Below, piece by piece: positions 24,133 to 27,829 of a stretch of DNA of 27,829 nt. Location of the stretch: NCBI GenBank assembly GCA_964633355.1, contig CAZWGO010000027.1:1-27829 (forward strand), read 5' to 3'. Made by a program: the position numbers and the translations under genes. The notes under the pieces were generated by a model, which made no database searches, had not been told where the DNA came from, and saw only the letters and a list, made by a program, of their open reading frames with translations. Source of the stretch: Micavibrio_B sp964633355 (GTDB taxonomy: Bacteria; Pseudomonadota; Alphaproteobacteria; Micavibrionales; Micavibrionaceae). Each line of letters begins with the position of its first letter. The stretch's first letter is position 1.

Positions 24133-24528
24133 ATGGTAGACTGCGGTATGAGATATTGTCTGGCCCTTGTTCTGTTGATGCTGTCATTTCCCGCCCAAGC
24201 GGAGGAGCTATACAGCCCGCAAGCGCAATGTGCACTGATCAAGAACGCCATGACGACGAGTGCATCTGTAGCCATTCGCACCGATTTCTATACCAAGCCG
24301 GACGGCAAGCGCAGCTATTACGAAGACATCCTCAAGCTGGACGCGGGGAAAGAGCGCGAGGTCTGCGCCAAGGGCCCGTTCCTGCCTGACTACAAAGTCT
24401 ACCTGACCGTCAAATCTTTTGTGCCGCTCTTTGATTGCAAGACCAAGTTGCAAGGTGAGATCACCATCCGTGAGCGCGCCTCGAAAAGCGGCGAGGGCCG
24501 CGAAGTTTACGCGCTTTGCGCCGAGTGA
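24133..24528 (+). CDS. Small exported protein with four conserved-looking cysteines, unknown
   Basis: The product is about 131 residues. A signal peptide (MRYCLALVLLMLSFPAQA) is cleaved before EELYSP. The mature part has cysteines in AQCALI, EVCAKG, FDCKTKL and the terminal ALCAE, enough for two disulfides. The region TKPDGKRSYYEDILKLDAGK resembles small periplasmic SH3-like folds only loosely. ATG 24133 is preceded by AAGAG; GTG 24127 and ATG 24148 are alternatives, and the last gives the neatest signal peptide. It starts 2 nt after the reductase stop. Its 3' end overlaps the divL 3' end by 22 nt in convergent orientation. Function unknown. Confidence 0.75.
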   Translation: MVDCGMRYCLALVLLMLSFPAQAEELYSPQAQCALIKNAMTTSASVAIRTDFYTKPDGKRSYYEDILKLDAGKEREVCAKGPFLPDYKVYLTVKSFVPLFDCKTKLQGEITIRERASKSGEGREVYALCAE

Positions 24529-26810
24529 GTATCGGCAGGCAATAAAAGCGTCGTCGTCGTGCCGACACCGATCTCACTCGTCAATTCCACTTTGCCGTTA
24601 TGCAGCTCGACGATATCCTTGACGAGTGTCAGGCCGAGGCCTGCGCCGCCGCGTATATTGCCGTCGCCGTCATCCCGAGGTGCATCGGTTTTCTCGAACG
24701 GTTTGAAAATCTTCTCCTGATCTTCCGGTGAAATACCGGGGCCGGTATCGGCAACGCTTAAGCCGACATAATCTCCACGCCGCTCACCGATCAACGTAAT
24801 GCGGCCACCGGCCTGCGTAAACTCGATCGAGTTCCGGATAAGATTGAGCATGATCTGTTTCATGCGTCTCTCATCGGCCATTACCGTGCCGATATCCTTC
24901 TCGCAGGAGAGCGATACTTCGATGCGCTGGGAGCGCGCCCATTCAACGGTCAGGTCATAAAGACCTTTGAGCATGTCGTGGATATTCATCTCCGCCGTTT
25001 CGAGCGCCATATAACCGGCCTCGATAGAGGCCAGATCGAGAATGTCATTGATCAGACTCATCAAGCGTTCGCCCGCTTCGGAAAGACCTCGCGTATAGCC
25101 TTTCTGGCGCTCGTTGAGCGTGCCGAAATATTCCTTATCAAGAATTTCCGTGAAGCCGATAATCGCATTTAAAGGCGTGCGTAGCTGATAGGATACGTTG
25201 GCGATAAATTCGAGCTTGAGTTTTTCCGCCGCTTCGAGCGCCGCGGTTTTTTCACGCAAAGCGGTTTCGACGCGAATAGAGTCGGTAATATCGGTATGCG
25301 TCACCAGCATGCCCCCATCGGGCAGCGGCACGGCGGCGAATTCGATAACAGTTCCGTCATTGCGGCGCATAACGCCGTCACGCATATTACGATCCAGACC
25401 TTGCGCCAATAAATTGGATTTTGCGTTTTCCCAATCGCTATCGGCGAATAAAGGTTTCAGCTTTTCAACGATGCGCGTGATATGCGGTGTGCCGTCCATG
25501 TCTTCGGGATTGAGTTTCCACAGGCGCGGGAAAGACGGGTTCCAGAGTTTCAATCTGCCATCGCCGCCGAACGCAGCGACACCTTCAGCCAGATTGTCGA
25601 GCGTTTCTTTTTGAACGGCGACAAGCGTGTTATAGGACGATTCAAGTTCGAGATGGCTCGTGACATCTTCCCACATGATCATAACGCCGCCCGCCGGACG
25701 CGGGAAGACCATCATGCGCAGCGTCATGCCGTTCGGCAAATAATGCATTTCCTCTGATGGTGAAATCATCTTCGAAAAAGTATCGGCGAGGGATTGCTTG
25801 TAAATACGGAAGTCGGCTTGTTCGGGCACCATGCGCGTTTCCCGAAGCCGGTCGATGATCTCGCTCATGCGCGGCTGAGTATTGAGCCATTGTTCGTCAA
25901 GATGCCAGAACTGCGAATAGGCCGTATTGTAATATTCAAGACGGTAATCCTTGTTATAAACGGCGAGCGGCGAGGAGAGATGTTCGAATAATTCTTTTGT
26001 CGTCGCGGCATTGCGCTCGACGTCTTTTTGCGTCTCTTCCTCTTTGGTGACATCCAGCGCATGGCCGACGCTGTAATCGAGATGAGGAATTGGCGTAATC
26101 GTAATGTCATAGAGTCGCCGGTCACCCTTTACGATCATATGACGCTTGTCTTTTTGCTCGGTATTGGTGCCAAGCGCGGCAGAGGACATCTCGCCCAAAG
26201 AGCGGCTATTCGGCTTCTTGCTGAAATTCAGGTCCTGCTGCTGGGCGATCACTTTTTCGGGTGTCGAGACAAGAAGCTCCGAGTAATAGCGATTGCTCCA
26301 GATAATCTGGTTGCGCTTGTCGCGTATCCAGACCGGATGCTGGAAAGAATCGAGCGCGGCCTGAATGCGGCGCAAGGCTTGCTCGTTGTCGTCGCGTGAA
26401 TCGCGAAGGGTTTCGATCTCTTTCTCGATCTCGGTGACATCCTCGATCCAGAGGATATCGTAATTTTGCAGACCTTTGAGGTCTTTGCCCTTGGAGCCGG
26501 AGAAGCGCAGTAACTTGCTGTTATCGAGTGAACGGACCTTGAGAGAAAACCGCGTGCCCGTTTCCTGCATGCGGCGGAAACAGCTTTCCAGGGCGGCGTC
26601 ATCGCCGGGGCGCAGCGCCTGCTGAATATCGCTGAAATCGGTGACGGTCTTTAGATTGAGCGTATCGGGGAAGTGGGAGCTGAACGCGACGACATTGTTT
26701 TGTGAAAAGCCGCAATATTCCCCCGGGAAGGCGGTCAGGAACGCTTCGAGGCGGGATTTTTCGGCTTCAAGATCGGTAATGCCAAGGAATGATTTGAGCG
26801 GATTGGCCAT
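24507..26810 (-). CDS. divL: DivL-like PAS-containing kinase homolog with Tyr in place of His
   Basis: In Caulobacter DivL controls the CckA-CtrA cell-cycle relay and binds phosphorylated-state partners such as DivK. At 767 residues this protein is almost the same size. No membrane segment is obvious at the N-terminus. Three PAS-like regions lie at about residues 150-265, 275-390 and 400-520. The dimerisation helix reads ANVSYQLRTPLNAI, with Y541 exactly where the phosphoacceptor histidine should be; Caulobacter DivL has Tyr at this site. The ATPase part looks complete: N-box NLIRNSIEF (N660), G1 DTGPGI (D688) and GAGLGLTL. It starts 8 nt after purU. divL near tsaE is typical of alphaproteobacteria, supporting the call. 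Confidence 0.88.
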   Translation of the reverse strand: MANPLKSFLGITDLEAEKSRLEAFLTAFPGEYCGFSQNNVVAFSSHFPDTLNLKTVTDFSDIQQALRPGDDAALESCFRRMQETGTRFSLKVRSLDNSKLLRFSGSKGKDLKGLQNYDILWIEDVTEIEKEIETLRDSRDDNEQALRRIQAALDSFQHPVWIRDKRNQIIWSNRYYSELLVSTPEKVIAQQQDLNFSKKPNSRSLGEMSSAALGTNTEQKDKRHMIVKGDRRLYDITITPIPHLDYSVGHALDVTKEEETQKDVERNAATTKELFEHLSSPLAVYNKDYRLEYYNTAYSQFWHLDEQWLNTQPRMSEIIDRLRETRMVPEQADFRIYKQSLADTFSKMISPSEEMHYLPNGMTLRMMVFPRPAGGVMIMWEDVTSHLELESSYNTLVAVQKETLDNLAEGVAAFGGDGRLKLWNPSFPRLWKLNPEDMDGTPHITRIVEKLKPLFADSDWENAKSNLLAQGLDRNMRDGVMRRNDGTVIEFAAVPLPDGGMLVTHTDITDSIRVETALREKTAALEAAEKLKLEFIANVSYQLRTPLNAIIGFTEILDKEYFGTLNERQKGYTRGLSEAGERLMSLINDILDLASIEAGYMALETAEMNIHDMLKGLYDLTVEWARSQRIEVSLSCEKDIGTVMADERRMKQIMLNLIRNSIEFTQAGGRITLIGERRGDYVGLSVADTGPGISPEDQEKIFKPFEKTDAPRDDGDGNIRGGAGLGLTLVKDIVELHNGKVELTSEIGVGTTTTLLLPADTHSAQSA

Positions 26811-26818
26811 GGGTAAAA

Positions 26819-27646
26819 TTACAGAATAACCGTGCGATTGTCATGCAGGAAAATGCGCCGTTCCGTATAAAGCTGTATGGCACGCGCCAAAACGCGCGAT
26901 TCCGTGTCCTTGCCGATCACTTGCATTTTTTCCGGCGTGTCGGCATGGGAAATGCGCACGGTTTCCTGTTCAATAATCGGGCCTTCATCGAGATCGGCGG
27001 TGACGAAATGCGCTGTGGCTCCCGTGATTTTTACGCCGCGCTCCCACGCTTGATGGTAAGGCTTCGCGCCTTTGAAGCCGGGTAGGAAAGAATGGTGAAT
27101 ATTAATGATGCGGCCTGCGTATTTCTGGCTGAGCTTATCGGAAAGCACCTGCATATAGCGGGCAAGAACGATCAGCTCCGCATCGGTTTCCTCGATCAGC
27201 GCAACAAGGCGTTTTTCATGCGCTTCCTTGTCCTCATGGCTTGAATACTCAAAGCGTAAGTTCTGGTTCTCGACTAAATTGCTGTTTTTCTCATGGTTGG
27301 AAAAAACGCCCCTAATGTCGATATCCAGATGACCGGTACGCCAGCGATATAAAATATCGTTCAGGCAATGATCGGCCTGCGAGACCAAAAGTAAGGTTTT
27401 GATTTTTTCCTTTTCCGCCGAAAGGCCGTAATACATGGAGAATTCGCGTGCCAGTGCGGGAAAAGATTCCTCCAGTTTCTTGATATCGGAGGTTGAAAAC
27501 AAAACCCGCATAAAAAACTGGCCGGAAAACTGATCGTTGAATTGCGAAGCTTCCTCGATATTGCAATCATGATCGGCGAGGCATCCTGCCACTGCGGCGA
27601 CGATCCCTTTGCGGTCATGACATTGAAGGCGGAGGATATGTTTCAT
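26819..27646 (-). CDS. purU: Formyltetrahydrofolate deformylase
   Basis: PurU hydrolyses 10-formyl-tetrahydrofolate to formate and tetrahydrofolate, supplying formate for PurT and balancing one-carbon pools. At 275 residues it has an N-terminal ACT domain (LRLQCHDRKGIVAAVAGCL, about 5-80), which can sense glycine or methionine. The formyltransferase domain has INIHHSFLPGFKGAKPY (N182, H184) and TADLDEGPI (D220), giving the Asn-His-Asp catalytic set. Length and motifs are complete. It precedes divL by 8 nt and may be co-transcribed with it. Confidence 0.96.
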   Translation of the reverse strand: MKHILRLQCHDRKGIVAAVAGCLADHDCNIEEASQFNDQFSGQFFMRVLFSTSDIKKLEESFPALAREFSMYYGLSAEKEKIKTLLLVSQADHCLNDILYRWRTGHLDIDIRGVFSNHEKNSNLVENQNLRFEYSSHEDKEAHEKRLVALIEETDAELIVLARYMQVLSDKLSQKYAGRIINIHHSFLPGFKGAKPYHQAWERGVKITGATAHFVTADLDEGPIIEQETVRISHADTPEKMQVIGKDTESRVLARAIQLYTERRIFLHDNRTVIL

Positions 27647-27669
27647 GTTATTACACTAACCAAGCTTGC

Positions 27670-27729
27670 ATTCCTGCGAAAGCAGGAATCTGCTTTACTA
27701 AAGATATAGATCCCTGCTTTCGCAGGGAT
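27670..27729. repeat. Pair of inverted REP-like hairpins
   Basis: ATTCCTGC-GAAA-GCAGGAAT (27670-27689) and ATCCCTGC-TTTC-GCAGGGAT (27710-27729) are two 8-bp stems with 4-nt loops. The second is the reverse complement form of the first with small changes. They lie 23 nt upstream of the purU start in an intergenic gap. This is the layout of BIME/REP repeats, likely dispersed elsewhere in the genome. Confidence 0.8.
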
Positions 27730-27764
27730 GCGCGGTGAGGTAAGGTATCGGTCGTTGTATTGAC

Positions 27765-27829
27765 TTACAGCCTCTTCAATATCTCCGCCTGTTCGCGCAG
27801 GAGTTGGCGAAGTTCCTGGGCGGCTTCGG
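27765..27829 (-). CDS. C-terminal fragment of a minus-strand gene
   Basis: From the right edge an open minus-strand frame reads EAAQELRQLLREQAEILKRL and stops at TAA (27765-27767). The residues form a regular charged helix, as in coiled-coil tails. Most of the gene lies outside the window, so it cannot be identified. Confidence 0.45.
   Translation of the reverse strand, partial: EAAQELRQLLREQAEILKRL

Overview
The window looks like a chromosomal stretch of an alphaproteobacterium of moderate GC. The evidence is an alphaproteobacterial gene block (divL, tsaE, murU, addB, addA, trxA), a DivL-type kinase with tyrosine in place of the phosphoacceptor histidine, and alphaproteobacterial-type AddA and AddB. 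Together with a Dot/Icm-like secretion locus and a lysine-rich H1-like protein, this would suit a Micavibrio-like or other deep-branching lineage. That placement is inference and no taxonomic search was possible.

Positions 1-10983 (+ strand) hold a type IVB (Dot/Icm) secretion region. The order icmC, icmD, icmJ, icmB matches the Legionella core order. The icmC product is unusual: an IcmD-like membrane block is fused in front of an IcmC/DotE-like block, and a free IcmD follows. Upstream, where icmE and icmG sit in Legionella, are four tandem paralogs (the first cut by the window edge). They encode exported, cysteine-containing proteins of a family I do not recognise. A small single-pass membrane protein follows icmB. 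The non-coding gaps in this region are rich in structure: an inverted repeat before icmC, a good promoter and strong Shine-Dalgarno before icmD, a 13-bp hairpin plus a 15-bp-period repeat at the start of icmJ, and a long inverted pair of 8-bp repeats before icmB.

Positions 10984-15580 hold two minus-strand SpoIIAA-like (STAS/SEC14-type) paralogs, then thrS and infC on the plus strand. infC most likely starts at ATC. Next come a bidirectional terminator, a structured inverted-repeat element that may be a small RNA, a histone H1-like gene (-) and trxA (-).

Positions 15584-23094 (-) hold the tightly overlapping operon tsaE-murU-addB-addA, covering tRNA t6A modification, cell-wall sugar recycling and double-strand break repair. 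The kinase gene amgK, usually found between tsaE and murU, is absent. Positions 23114-24528 (+) carry a thioredoxin-reductase-like ferredoxin/flavodoxin-NADP reductase and a small exported cysteine-containing protein, lying between tsaE and divL. Positions 24507-27646 (-) carry purU-divL. The right end has a pair of REP-like hairpins and the C-terminus of one more minus-strand gene. No tRNA, rRNA, CRISPR array, insertion sequence or phage gene was seen.
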